DNA of 64,000 nucleotides from the NCBI GenBank assembly GCA_010093685.1, contig MU006232.1, positions 225,017 to 289,016 on the forward strand. Reading direction: 5' to 3'. Within the stretch, counting starts at the first letter, position 1. Each line of letters opens with the position of its first letter. The position numbers were made by a program, and so were the translations under genes. Source of the stretch: Ophiobolus disseminans (Eukaryota; Ascomycota; Dothideomycetes; Pleosporales; Phaeosphaeriaceae). The notes below the pieces were generated by a model. The model saw only the letters and a list, made by a program, of their open reading frames with translations, ran no database searches and had not been told where the DNA came from. Of the stretch, positions 32,132 to 43,821 are shown piece by piece.

Positions 32132-35100
32132 ATGTCTAGCCGTGCAAAGCGCAAGTTCGACATCGACCCGAACGCTTCCGACCCCGACGACGACGACTAC
32201 GACGCTTCCGAGCGGGCGCCACCCCAACGCCGTCGCAATCGAGGCACACCGGGGGCCAAGAAGAAGGCACCCAAGCGCCAGCGACGCGCATACGGCGGCT
32301 CCGACGTCGACGAAGACGACGAGATCGTCTCGGACGACTCCTTCACAGACCGCTCAGAGTCTGAGGAGCCTGAGATCAACCCTGCCACGGGCCGAAGCGT
32401 GCGCCGCGCCACCAAGAAGCAGATCAAGTACGAGGAGAGCGAGGAAGACGCCATCGAAGCCACGCCCTCGGACGACGACGACGATAGGCCCTTGACAGCC
32501 ACGCGGCGACGCGCAAAACAGTCCATCGAAGAGGTCGGCAAGCCATCGCTCATCGTCAAGCTCAAGATGCCAGACCGCGCCTCTGGCCGCAACTTGCGCA
32601 CCCGCACCGGCAGCAAGTCTGTCGCGCGAGGAAAGACACCAGAAGTGTCGGGTACGCGACGTAGTAGTCGCCTCTCGCACGATGTCGAGGCGCCCATAGT
32701 CGCCCTGTCCGACTCTGGCAGGCATGTCGACATTGTCCGCGAGGGCACCCGAAGCCCTGAGCCTGTCATTGCGCGCGCAACACGGGGCGCAAAGGGTCCA
32801 CGGGTTCAGTACCCCAGTGCCATCATGGAGGCGTCACAGGAAATCTCCATAGTGCAAGACGATGAGGAAGACGAAGAGTTCCCGGGCCCACTGGACGCCC
32901 TTCTCGAGGATGCCGAGACTCAAGTCCAGGCTAGCAAGGAGAGCTCGCCGATACAAGAAGCTCAGTCCAAGCCCGATGAGGAAGAAGACGAAGGCATGGA
33001 AGGTGTCATACAGGAATCACAACATGACGGCGCCGCTGAGGACTCGGAAGAAGAAGGACCCGTCACGCGTGGCGGTCGCAGCCTGAGAGTAAGTACTCGG
33101 CAGCGCTCTCCATACAACGTTTGCTAACACGCTCAGTCTACTCGTGCAAAATCAGCCAAGGGCAAGAAAGGCGCCGAAGAGAGCAGCGATTTTGAGCCCG
33201 TGGCTGAAGACGAAAAGGAAGAAGAGGAAGGCATGTCAGAGTCGGACCATGGTAAGCGTAAGCGCTCAGCATCCGAGAGTGCTTCAGGCTCGGGACGAAG
33301 ATCTACCCGGCTGCGCGGGCGAACACGACAGTCACAGCGGAGCAGGCGCAACTCCTCCTCTGACGAACAGTCTGGCTTGGATCCGGACGAGATTGCGGAT
33401 GAACTCGAGGAGCTCGATCAGAACAAGCGGCGGAGACGTAACAGACGCGTTCCAGACAACGACCTAGCCTACGAGACTGCACCAAAGCGTCGTGCACGCG
33501 CCGCTGGTGTAGACTACCGCGTAGTGCGCCCGGAGCTGAATGCTGTCTTCGATGACGACGATGCTGGAGCAGCTGCAGGAAGGTCACGGCCAAAAGGTGG
33601 TCGCTCGGCTTACCGCAGCCTCTTCAGCAACCAAGGTCCGTTCGGTGGTGGTGTAGAGGCAGGCTTTGGCGCCGCGGCACACGATTCTGACAGCAGCGAC
33701 GACGAGAACCAGAAGATGCCGAAGCCTCTGGGAGGCATGATCGGCATGACTCCAACGACTGCAACGGCACCTACCTTCGGCTTTCCTCAGACCCACAATG
33801 CTGACGCGCAACAAGCTGGAGGCGGCGGTGGTCCAGCGAATCTTGGAAAAGTCAAGGACAGGAAGGCGCTCGCAGATTCTGATCCTCTTGGTGTCGATCC
33901 AAATGTCAACTTCGACGGCGTTGGAGGCCTTGACGACCACATCAACAAACTTAAAGAAATGGTTATGCTTCCCCTTCTCTATCCGGAAGTATTTCAGCGT
34001 TTCAAGATCACACCACCACGAGGTGTGCTGTTCCACGGCCCTCCAGGCACTGGTAAGACGCTCCTCGCTCGTGCTCTAGCGTCTAGTGTCAGCAACCATG
34101 GACAGAAGGTCACTTTCTACATGCGCAAGGGCGCCGATGCGCTGAGCAAGTGGGTTGGAGAAGCTGAACGTCAGCTTCGACTTTTATTTGAAGAGGCACG
34201 CAAGACCCAACCCAGTATCATCTTCTTCGATGAGATTGATGGACTTGCACCGGTTCGGTCAAGCAAGCAAGAGCAGATCCACGCATCCATTGTCGCAACG
34301 CTTCTTGCGCTAATGGATGGCATGGACGGGCGCGGCCAGGTCATTGTCATCGGTGCGACCAACCGACCTGACTCTGTAGACCCCGCGCTCCGTCGCCCTG
34401 GTCGATTCGATCGCGAGTTCTACTTCCCGTTGCCCAACGTAGAGGGACGCCGCGCAATTCTCGACATTCACACCAAGAATTGGGAGCCGCCACTCAAGCC
34501 TGTGATGAAGGACTCTCTGGCGGAGCTGACAAAGGGCTATGGTGGTGCTGACCTCCGCGCTCTGTGTACGGAGGCTGCATTAAACGCCGTGCAAGGAACA
34601 TTCCCTCAGATTTACACTTCCGAGAAGAAACTTCTGATCGATCCTACCAAGATCAAAATCCTGGCGAAGGACTTCATGATATCAGTCAATAAGATGATCC
34701 CATCCTCACAACGTACAGTCACTGCAAGTGCTGCACCGCTAGCTAAGGATCTTGAGCCGCTGCTCCGCAAGCCGCTGGCGCAGATCATAGAGCGCATCGA
34801 TGAACTGCTTCCCAGGCGGAAGAAGCTTACTGCGCTCGAGGAAGCGGAGTACGATGATCGTGAGGATGAGAAGGGGTTCGAGCGAGAGGCAACGATGCGT
34901 AACTTTGAAACCAGTAGAATCTTCCGACCTCGGCTGCTCATCAGTGGCCTTCAGGGCATGGGCCAACAGTATCTCGGTGCTGCCCTATTAAACAAGGTCG
35001 AAGGTTTGCACGTGCAGTCATTCGACCTCCCAACTATCCTGGAGGATCCTTCTCGAACACCCGAGGCGGCCATCACTCAGCTCTTCACCGAGGTGCGACG

Positions 35101-37219
35101 ACATAAGCCCAGTGTTATCTACATACCTTCAGTTGACGTTTGGTACAACACTCTGCCGCCAACAGCGATTAAGACTTTCAAGCTTCTCTTACGAAGCGTT
35201 GGTGCCAACGAGCCCGTCATGTTGTTGGGTGTAATGGAGCTCCTTGATGAGCATGAGCGTCCCGACAAGCAAATGATGGTGGACCTGTTTGGATTCTCTC
35301 AGAACAACGAGTATAAGCTCCAGCGTCCAGAAAGAGAAGGACGCGCGGAGTTCTTCAACAAAATCAGCCACTACATTCGGATGTCACCGGCCGACTTCCC
35401 TGATCCGGATAATAGGAAGAAGCGGATACTCCCCGTTCTAGAGGCTGCTCCCATCACAGCCCCGGTCATTGACCCCAAAGAACTCGCTGCACGTGAAAAG
35501 TTGCAGAGGAAGCAAGACAGGTTGACGCTGAACAAGGTCAAGATCGTCATTCAGCCAGTCATGGACCAGTTGAAGCGGGGGTACAGGAAATTCTTCAAGC
35601 CTATTCTAGAAGAAAGTTGGTATGCCTATCTCCTCGAGGAACAAGATCCCGACCACTTCCGAACCGATTTAGCACCTGAGCAACAATTAGAGCAAGGTGT
35701 AGTGCGGCCATGGGAGTTCGATAAGGATACTAAGGGTGTTAACGTGCTGCGTCATGTCGACAGCGGCAACAAGTACTACAACCTTGATCTGGGCAACATT
35801 GAAAAGCGACTTTCCAATGGTTACTACAAGCGTCCACAGGAATTCTTGTTCGACATCAAGACCTTGGTCAAGGATGCTAGGACCATGGGAGACGCGGAGC
35901 GAACGCTTAAAGGCAATGAGATGATTAGCAACGTCGAAGTTGACATTGAAACCATCTTTGGCGTTTCAAATCCAGGTCTGCTTCAAGAGGCTGAAGCTCT
36001 CTATCAACGCGAGAAGGAACGCGAACGAAAATCCAGAGAGAAGCAACAGAAATCGCTCGCAGATACCAAAGATATCGGTACAGATATTGCACAAATCCCA
36101 CCAGAGAACTCACTTGGAACAACGGAGACCTCGGGTCCGATCATCCTTGGCGAGCCTGTGCCTGGACGCCACGCTCTACCGCCTGTAACACCCTTGCGAC
36201 CACCTCCAATTGGAGCATTGTCGAATGGCACGAGTGGAGAAGAGCACAGTCACCAGAATGGCTCGACAGTGCCTTCGCAGCAAGATGACGATACCCACAT
36301 GACCGACAGTCAAGATCTCAACGTCAACACACAGAATGATTTTCAGTTCCAGACTCCAAACAGAATCGACACACAGGGTACTCAAACACAAAAGTCGCAA
36401 GCTTCAGGTCGGACATTCATGATGCCGAACTCACACCCTAACGACTACCATAACAGCGCCTCCACGACCACGTCCGGCCAAAAGACCTCCAATCGCTCTT
36501 CTGACGTCAAGTCCAATACCCAAAGCAGCAACAATACTGCCCCAGCCGGCCTCCCTGATTTCCACGAGCTGGTGCCTCAGGCGGGCGGGTCACAGCTCCC
36601 TGATACACAAGGTAGAACACCAACTTTTTTTAATCACCGCTTCACGCTTTCCCCTCACATCGCGCCTCGACATCCAACTGACCATATTCCCCACATAGAA
36701 GTACACTATGTTAGCAGCCAACCGTCCAACTCAGACCCCTCGCAATCCTCACAACAACAGAACGCAATGGCCGCCCCGGCAGCACCGCGCCATACCTCGA
36801 ACCTTGGCACCATCCTCAACGACGAAGAACCCAAGCCCCAGCTCGTCCTCGACGAAGCACATCTCGACGCGCTGCACGAGAGCCTAGTAGAGAAGTCTTC
36901 CGGCTGCACGCTCGAGCAGCTAGAGCAGATCAACGCAGCGCTCATGGACGCCATCTGGAAGAATCGCACCGACTACAACCGCAACAAGGTCGTTCACCAT
37001 GTGCAAAACGCTTTCAATACCATCATCGTCGACATACAAGCCATGCAGCAGATCCTCAAGTGGAGCCAAGACGACCAGGACTACCAGGACCACGAGGAGC
37101 GCTACACGCAAGTGCAAGCGCCTACTCCCCGCCGACCAATCTTCCCACCGCCAGCCGACGAGGGGTATCAGGGCGTCGCGCAGGGTATCGTAGATGGCGC
37201 TGCGACGCAGCGTCGATAG
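32132..37219 (+). CDS. YTA7: AAA+ ATPase with bromodomain, Yta7/ATAD2/Abo1 type
   Basis: Two exons, 32132-33088 and 33137-37219, give 1679 residues if a possible 87-nt in-frame intron at 36612-36698 is kept, or 1650 if removed. The N-terminal 500 residues are alternately acidic (DPDDDDYD, DVDEDDEIVSDD) and basic. AAA1 carries Walker A GPPGTGKT (620-627), Walker B FFDEID (D684 onward) and GATNRPDSVDPALRRPGRFDR. AAA2 follows without an intact Walker A. A divergent bromodomain lies near 1130-1260 (RGYRKFFKPILEE to IEKRLSNGYYKRPQEFLFD). The tail is Gln/Ser-rich with a helical end. This family forms a hexamer that handles histone H3-H4, controlling nucleosome density and heterochromatin boundaries. 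MSSRAKRKFD is preferred as start over an upstream Met because homologues begin with this basic-acidic stretch. Confidence 0.93.
36612..36698 (+). other. possible in-frame intron in the Yta7-like gene
   Basis: The stretch begins GTAGAACACC, ends CCCCACATAG, has a CAACTGACC branch-like site 18 bases before the end and a T-run inside. Its length is 87 nt with no stop in frame, so the protein is uninterrupted either way. Retention adds 29 residues of unremarkable composition. Confidence 0.45.
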
Positions 37220-37936
37220 CACTTGGCGTTTTTTTAGAGGATTTGCGGGGAATCACTGCGTTTGGATGCGGATGAGGCGTTATGGAGGCATGGTGAAGCA
37301 TAGCTACAGGTTGGCATTCTGGAGGCGGTTTCGTGTATGACTTGGCGTGTTAGTGGCCTGGGCCATTATCTTTATAGCGGTGTAATATGGAAGTACAGCA
37401 TCTGCATTGGTGTGCGTTGCGTTGTGTTTTGATACCATGTGCTTTTTCTTTGGTGGCGTTGCTTAGAAATTGTTGGGTCTGGAGAGGTGACCCTGAGCCA
37501 AAAAGTAGATTACAAATCACATCGCTTCTACGCGCTTCTGCATGCTTTTTTGGGGGGCGTTGTTACTCCTACCAAAGTGATCAACAGCACTAGTCCTGGC
37601 TGTGCTCGGTTCCAGACTGTCAATGAACAGATGAGGAGGTCCGAATGTCCTTCTGGTGTTGCACATTCAGTACACAGCCAAATCATATAGTAGCACAAAC
37701 TCTGATCCGTTCTTATAGCGTATGACAGGTGGTGCATTGATTATGTGGAAACCTGATGGTTGTTGCTTTGGTCGAACATGACTGACTGCTTGATTTGTTA
37801 ACTTTGTGGGCATGATGTTAGTCACGTCTTTGCGGCTACAGGTTCCGAACGACTAATTTCGATAGATCCTGTGCAATCGGCTTGAAGGATGTTGCTCGCG
37901 TTGTATTATTGGACATTGACATCAAAATGTAATTGT
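37220..37936. other. no supported gene
   Basis: About 700 bp of convergent 3' flank between the Yta7-like gene and a candidate minus-strand gene. It is T/G-rich on the plus strand with only short frames. Confidence 0.4.
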
Positions 37937-38694
37937 CTATTCCTTGCTATATCTGCAACCTGGAAATGACGTTCGAGATCGAGAATTCTGACGAGAGGAG
38001 CACCACAGATCGTGTCCTCGTTCTCTGTTGGTCCCTTCGCGATGTGTGTCTGGAGATCAGGGTCGTAAAGTGCACATATCCAGGGATTTACCGTGGTACA
38101 GATAGTGTTTTCTGATCCAGTGCTTGATGGCTGGCAAGTCTTCGTTGGCGGCATGTTCCATCTTAGCGAGCACTTCCCTAAATGTTCTGTCTTCACGATC
38201 TCAATCCCATCTGTAATCAGCTTATGAAGAGCCCAGTAGCTTTCACATCTATGATTGGTATACCACTTACTACGTTTGTATCTCGCATAAAGGCCATCAC
38301 CAGACCTTTCATGATCGCGCTGCATATCCTCGTACTCGGTGTCCGAGTCGAGGGCAAGGTCGGAAGCGGTCTTTTCAGAGGTATCCGGGGCCTCTATTTC
38401 CTCGAGTGTTAGTAACTCGGCGATCTTGCTATGCTACATGTTACATCTTAATATATGCGCTGCCGACGTCGTTTACTGACTTCGCCCGCGTGTGACCGAC
38501 CGTGTCGTGTCGAGAAGGATGCGTACATGTGTGGGTTCTTGTCGTTTGAGCAAAGCATATGAGCGGCAAGCTGTAGTAGATAGTTTGCTGTACATTACCG
38601 CTGCATGATTGTCTACCAATGGAGCAAGCTTTTTCTTCAGACGGCGCACGACAAACTTTGTCTTCGTATTTTGCACAAAAGGAGGAAGCGCCAT
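37937..38694 (-). CDS. candidate spliced gene, unknown protein of about 198 residues
   Basis: Joining 38694-38477, 38428-38271, 38199-38092 and 38049-37937 keeps one frame for 198 residues, with introns of 48, 71 and 42 nt. The product starts MALPPFVQNTKTKFVVRRLKK and is basic for 70 residues, then acidic (LLTLEEIEAPDTSEKTASD, DSDTEYEDM), then has a helical part (FREVLAKMEHAANEDLPA, IKHWIRKHYLYH). No family is recognised. The last intron is very short; without it the protein stops soon after YHGKSLDMCTLRP. The ATG overlaps by two bases the likely start of the hydrolase remnant on the other strand, so at least one of the two starts is doubtful. It may itself be a relic. Confidence 0.35.
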
Positions 38695-40024
38695 GACGAG
38701 TCAAAATCCAAATATGCGAGCCTTTCTTCACCAACTCAAAGGAAACAAGAAGGTTCACAAAGCCCGTCTGGAGCAAGCACTCGTTCTTTCTGGGATAACC
38801 GAGACTACTACTAGGCCAACCCTCCCCGACACCATGGCTTAGTCAGGAACACCATCTGAAGATTGCGGACTACTTGAGCTCGCGAATCCCGAAGGCGTAG
38901 ATGTCGACGTGGTGGTCGTTCACGGACTACGTGGTCATCGTCTTGATACGTGGACTAAGAAGGTCAATGAGGACGACGATTGCTGCTGGCCGAAAGCCTT
39001 GTTACCTCACGACCTGCCTAATGCGCGGTATGTTGTATCGCTTTATTGGCTGCCCTGAAGCATCTGCTAACTTGAAACGCTGAGATTCAGTCTCATGATC
39101 TGGGGCTATGATGCGGACGTCATGAGACCTCTGAAGCCTGTCCCTGCTGCTCGGCTCGATCAGCATGCAGAGAACTTGTGCACTCAACTCCGGAATGAGC
39201 GAACCAAGGTTCCTGCCGAGCGTCCTATTATCTTCATCGCCCACAGTCTGGGTGGAATTGTGACAAAAGACGCCATGCGACAATCGCATCGCTCTATTTA
39301 ACCAAGACGCGACCAAGGCTATCTCCGATCACACGTGTGGTGTAGCGTTCATGAGAACACCTCACTTCGGATCAGCGGATGCCAATGTGGGTTATTTCTT
39401 CGCATACCTCTTCGGCCTGGCACATCAGGGCAACATATCGCCTCTTGAGGAACTGAATCGAGATGGGCCGGGTCTGCACAAGCTTGAGAGAGAGTTCAGT
39501 CAACTCCTTTCCCAGCGCGTTGCAGAGAAAAGTCCAGTCGAGATCGCATGCTTCTGTGAGAGCCTTCCTGTTGGAGGCATTGTTGGTCTCGCAAGAGGAA
39601 CTCAGCAGCTGGTATGTGGTCATATGTGTCGAGAAATTCTACTAAACCTTGCAACAGATCGTACCTCCTCACTCAGCTGCCCCACCAAACCACGAGAATC
39701 GTCGAACCTTGCACGCAGATCACTCCAGCATGACCAAATTCAGAAGTCGTGAGGATCCGAACCACAAAATGGTTGTTGCTGAAATTCAGGCTATGATTGA
39801 GAGCTTCAAAAGCCGCAAGACAGAAGTGCATGACGGCATCGGCACTAGCAAGGCTTCTGGAGCGGTCAGTCATGTTGGCAATAATACGCACGGTGTGATC
39901 GCGATGTATGGGAAGTTGACACTTGGTGATGGCGCTCGTATTGGTGAGTAATGTGGTGCACTCTTCTACCCAAGATGTCTTTGATCAAATTCCAGGAAAC
40001 ACGAACAATTTCGGCTCAAACTGA
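38693..40024 (+). pseudogene. disrupted SesB-like alpha/beta hydrolase with amyloid-type Asn/Gly C-terminus
   Basis: Exon-like blocks 38693-39027, 39091-39611, 39658-39943 and 39996-40024 read as one fungal SesB/SERAC1-like hydrolase, with three good introns (63, 46 and 52 nt). Landmarks are VDVVVVHGLRGHRLDTWTK, CCWPKALLPHDLPNARLMIWGYDADV, the nucleophile elbow AHSLGGIV (Ser at 39244-39246), DHTCGVAF followed by TPHFGS, and HADHSSMTKF carrying the late catalytic His. Two lesions break it: an in-frame TAG at 38840-38842 after LPDTMA, and a +1 frame change near 39275, after GGIVTKDA. In fungi such hydrolases are effector domains of, or partners to, NLR proteins. The last 40 residues, ending DGARIGNTNNFGSN, are Gly/Asn-rich with alternating hydrophobics, like the prion-type motifs that relay NLR signals. 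No NLR gene is seen beside it. Confidence 0.72.
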
Positions 40025-40137
40025 ACGTCACTATCACTCATAATGGGAGCCGCCATCGACATTGAGGCGAGTTCTTACTCATGTTGAAACTGCCTGGCGA
40101 TGTATGATTTGAATGTATCGAATCGGCAGAAACTCGG

Positions 40138-41466
40138 TTATGGCTCGAATAGTCCTTTGCGGATGATCAGTTCTGGAGCCACGACCACAGGATCCACATA
40201 CGCGATACTACTTCTTGTCTGCTCTAGATGCACGCTTCCATATCGGAGCAATTCTCCAAACGTACCCGGCTCTTCATCCTTCCCCTGGTTTTCCGGTAGT
40301 TCCAGCAACACGCCGCAATGAATCGAGTGAGTGAGGTGCTTCCCGTGAGTGATCTTCTGCATCGTACTCGCCGCTAGCATTGTCCAGGCCGTTTTCTCGA
40401 CTTTGATATACTCCTTGCTGTCTTGATTCGCATCTCTCTGTGTGGTGAATACCTTTATGATATCCTCACCTTTGTAGCCAACCATTTGCTCAGCAGGCCA
40501 GTCTTCTGCAGCCGCATCGAACAGCAAGATCTTGTTCGCCCAATAATCGACGCCGTTGAAGCCTCCATCGGGCTCTTGAAGCCATGACACACGAATCCAG
40601 GCCACGCATTGTCCGATGTAGCCAAGGATTGTTTGCTCGTCAACGCTGTAATCCCACTTGAAGCCCCGCTCTTCCACCATTGAGTATTTGAAGTCTTTCA
40701 TGAAACTGATCAACGGAGACTGTATCACGCCGGTGAAGTCAGTGCGATCTTCCCAGAGGTGGACGAAGAGATCATGCCTAGATGAGGTGAGTTTTCCTTA
40801 ATAACGTCGAGAGCTCTGCGTCGGAAGTGTGTGCTTACCACTTCTTGATGAAGATGTCGCCCTTCCTGGCCGCCACGAAATGGTTCGCAATATATTGTTC
40901 AAACATCCTTACAACGAAAAACCGTCAACAGTTATCCTAGATATCTCTTCCATCACATAGGCTACTTACCATGGTATGCTGATAGTGTGCGGGTTGTTCT
41001 CGTCTGCCAATTTATCCCAGCAAACTTTATCCAGATTGCAGAAGAGTACGTTGCCGACGTCCAGCCAAGCTCCTCCATAAGCATACAAAGCTGCACCTCG
41101 AAGGAAGTCTGCGCTGTGGGCTCCGACATATGGCCCAGTCATGGTACCTTCCACGAAGGTCTCTGGTAAAACGCTTGGATCGATCCACTTCAGCGCGTAA
41201 TTGGGCGAATCAGGGACTTTGTCAAGTACACGAACTGTCCAGTCAGATCCATGGAGGCGAACCCAGTTGATGATATTGCGCTGGCACCAGCTAGGCATAG
41301 ATTTGACACCGGAGTGCCAGTACGTCCAGATGTTTTTCTCGGATGTTATTGCCACACGCTGAGTGAGAGAATCGATGATTTCGGCATCAGTACGGATATC
41401 TTTTGCTTCGACGTACCGCAGTTGCGACTTGTACTCATCGGGGATTTCAATGACAGTTTGCGCCAT
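40138..41466 (-). CDS. Caps_synth-type glycosyltransferase
   Basis: Three exons, 41466-40970, 40907-40839 and 40777-40138, give 401 residues; introns are 62 and 61 nt with GTAAGT/GTAAGC donors. The start is MAQTVIEIP; 26 more open codons upstream would add a weakly hydrophobic leader. Recognisable parts are NIWTYWHSGVKSMPSWCQRNIINWVRLH, where the nucleotide-sugar fold begins, and SADFLRGAALYAYGGAWLDVGN (about 118-138), where YGGxWLD carries the metal/donor-binding Asp. This matches the capsular polysaccharide synthesis family (PF05704), related to GT32, whose fungal members are often scattered and linked to secondary metabolism or cell-surface glycans. The acceptor is unknown. It converges on the broken hydrolase gene, 113 bp apart. 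Confidence 0.8.
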
Positions 41467-42069
41467 GACGACAGTACTTATGCTGGGAAAGAGATGGGAG
41501 AAAGCGATGGAACATGTACAACAACCAGCAATAGACTTCATCACCTATATATGTCAGCCTGACTTTGGAGTGCTAACACAATCGGAGTTAGATACACTGC
41601 ATCTCATACATATGTCCTGGCTTACCTGTATGCCGCGGTGTAATCATCTGGCGATTGAGCTACCCGAAGGAACTTACAAGAGATTGGCAATTATTGGCAG
41701 ACTTTCTGAACCCGTAGTTTTGAATCGTTGTAGGATTTTGTGGAGTTTCCCTGTAATTCCAAGCGCAGCTTAGCCAAAAGTGTAGCAAGCTTACGTCAGA
41801 CTAGTCTACACACCGCAGCCGACCACACTCAAAGCGGAACGGGGCTTTGAAGACTATGCAGCTTCATAAGGCTAATGAACGCAAGACGATGTTGTTGTTC
41901 GGGAGAACATTGCCCGGAACGATCCCCATATGTGGTAGAAGATCCCGAAATCTGCACGGCGGTGAAAAAGACGAGTCAATTGGTATTTGAATCGAGTTCG
42001 CTCCAAACGACGACGATATCTCAGTGCCAACTTCTATTCCAAACGTTTTCCTTCTCTTCCATAATCGCT
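41467..42069. other. promoter of glycosyltransferase gene
   Basis: About 600 bp between two minus-strand genes. A 136-codon plus-strand frame at 41363-41773 is mostly antisense to the glycosyltransferase and is not called. Confidence 0.4.
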
Positions 42070-42585
42070 CTAGGACAGTTCTGATCTGTTATAGATAACT
42101 CGCGCTCCGTTGAGCTGAGCCTCTGCCACGCCAATGATCTCTCTTGTCGTCGCAAGACAATTTCGTATCACCGGGACGTCGATCTCCAATGCCGCCCGCG
42201 CCTCTACTGTGGTTAACTCTTTTCGCGCTGCTTCCTCCAACAGTCGAGCAGTTCTTTCCAGTTCCCGACAAGCGCCCTCTGCTTGTACTATCCGTGGCTC
42301 GTGAAGTTGTACTGTGAGGCGCGCTCTTTGCACTTGAAGCTGCGCCTTTGTTGCGCTACGATGTGATGAGATGTAGTTGAGCACTTCAGCGTGGACATTA
42401 TCGTCAAGTCGGACGAGAGAATTTTCGACCACTTCAAATGCATCCCAGGTAGTTTTAACTTGCTGTTGTATCTTGAGAAAAGACATACTCGCACTTGGCG
42501 GCGGGTTGTTGAGATCAATGGGGATGTTGAGATGAGTTGCATCGAAAACCATGTCCTTACGCTCGGAGAGTTCGTGCTGTGCCAT
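42070..42585 (-). CDS. small helical protein, unknown
   Basis: An intronless 171-residue frame starting MAQHELSERKDMVFD. After a Pro-rich segment (DLNNPPPSASMSF) it is almost entirely helical with heptad character: FLKIQQQVKTTWDAFEVVENSL, then QLQVQRARLTVQLHEPRIVQ, then ACRELERTARLLEEAARKEL. The mid part (SSHRSATKAQLQVQ) is polar. No family is recognised and there are no membrane segments or signal peptide. The codon pattern looks protein-like and the antisense frames are shorter. It lies between an accessory glycosyltransferase and another unassigned gene, a setting typical of lineage-specific genes. Confidence 0.5.
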   Translation of the reverse strand: MAQHELSERKDMVFDATHLNIPIDLNNPPPSASMSFLKIQQQVKTTWDAFEVVENSLVRLDDNVHAEVLNYISSHRSATKAQLQVQRARLTVQLHEPRIVQAEGACRELERTARLLEEAARKELTTVEARAALEIDVPVIRNCLATTREIIGVAEAQLNGARVIYNRSELS

Positions 42586-43051
42586 ACCAGTCGGATGAGT
42601 TAGGCTCGATCTCTGAATTGGGTGAAAGGGTCTGAGTAACGTAGGCTGTATGAGACCTTGGCTGCAATATCACTTGGGACCAGTTATTGTTGGGCTGCTA
42701 CAATATATTTGCGAGGCGCTTGGTGAAGTGGGCTTTGATACTAGTCGTTTGTTCTATGCGTTTCTCCCGCTTCTAAACATTACAGTAGATAGGGAAAATG
42801 GCAAGAGATGATCATCTGCGTTTATGCACTACGCAAAGCAGAGGTTTGTTTGTTGAGTCTCGTGCAGCCAAGCCGCCTGACTTCACTTTCACTTCACTAT
42901 ACTCACTACCCCGCTTTGCTTCTACGCTCACGTGTCAGGCTTTGTAAGACTCGTGATTCTCTGTGTGCTATTATTTTGTTACTTTTACCTTCCACTCAGG
43001 TCATTCACACCACTCGCCTCAGTGCACGCTAGAAGCAAGCACGCAATTAAC
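42586..43051. promoter_or_regulatory. divergent promoter of two unassigned genes
   Basis: A 466-bp shared upstream region with a pyrimidine-rich stretch (42860-43010) before the plus-strand ATG, as is common in moulds. No gene is supported. Confidence 0.4.
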
Positions 43052-43821
43052 ATGACGGACGACACACGAGCTTCTGGTTCGCCATTCGATCCTGAATTCG
43101 AGCAAAGGCTTGTGGATGGTTGGCAGCATGTGCATGATGGAAACAACGACAGTAACGTGTAAGTACACTTTGCATGTACAACGCAGCTAACACTGACTTG
43201 AGACGAAGGTCCGATATTTTTCATGTGCCGGCCATGACTCCTCCCACTGCGCCCCTAAGCACTGTCCCACCTCATCGCAAATGGGTAGACCTTAGCATCC
43301 TCGAGTTCCCAGCCGTGACGACCATGCTCAACGACCTCACGGAACGTTGCGCATTTATCCGCAGCTTCCTAGACAATGCACTGACAGATCTCGAAACCGT
43401 CACCCAGATCTACGTGTCGAAGTATGCGCCAATGTCCATCGAAGAGCACGAAGACTACACCCGAAGCTTCAGCGCCGCCATCGCCGCCGGTCGCCGCATC
43501 TTTCCTCCCCAGGAAGCTTATCGCTGCGCCCTCACCACGCTCGGCATGTTTGTTACCGATCTCATCGACGCCCTGCCCGAGAACAGTAGAGTCAGGCAGC
43601 GTGTGCGCAAAGCGTTCGAAGAGGGCATGGCGGAGGCCAACGGAAAAGAAGAGGGCATTAGGAAGTCGCTGCGAGGACTTGTGACTAATACCAGCAAAGG
43701 TGGTGAGAGTTATGCGCTGGCGGTGTATATGGACATGGCGCAACAGAGGCTTACGAACTGGAGCGCTCAGGAGGACAACTTCAAGACCTGGGCTTCTGAG
43801 TGTATGGTTGCACTGGTCTAA
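43052..43821 (+). CDS. unassigned helical protein
   Basis: Two exons, 43052-43158 and 43209-43821, give 239 residues. The 50-nt intron has a GTAAGT donor and a GCTAACACTGAC branch region. The N-terminus is acidic and polar (DPEFEQRLVDGWQHVHDGNN); a Pro-rich linker (MTPPTAPLSTVPPHRKW) leads to a helical domain with FIRSFLDNALTDLETVTQIY, RSFSAAIAAGRRIFPPQEAY and TLGMFVTDLIDALPENSRVRQR. No signal peptide, membrane segment or catalytic motif is visible and I recognise no family. It is divergent from another unassigned helical-protein gene. Confidence 0.65.

Noticed and set aside
31570..32495. Plus-strand frames of 155 and 259 residues before and over the Yta7 start
   Set aside because: They overlap the well-supported Yta7 N-terminus in another phase and show no feature of their own.
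32197..32769. 190-residue Ser-rich minus-strand frame
   Set aside because: Antisense of the acidic Yta7 N-terminus (Asp/Glu codons read backward as Ser/Val codons).
36612..36698. Treating this segment as a certain intron
   Set aside because: The protein reads through without a stop, so sequence alone cannot decide; listed as possible only.
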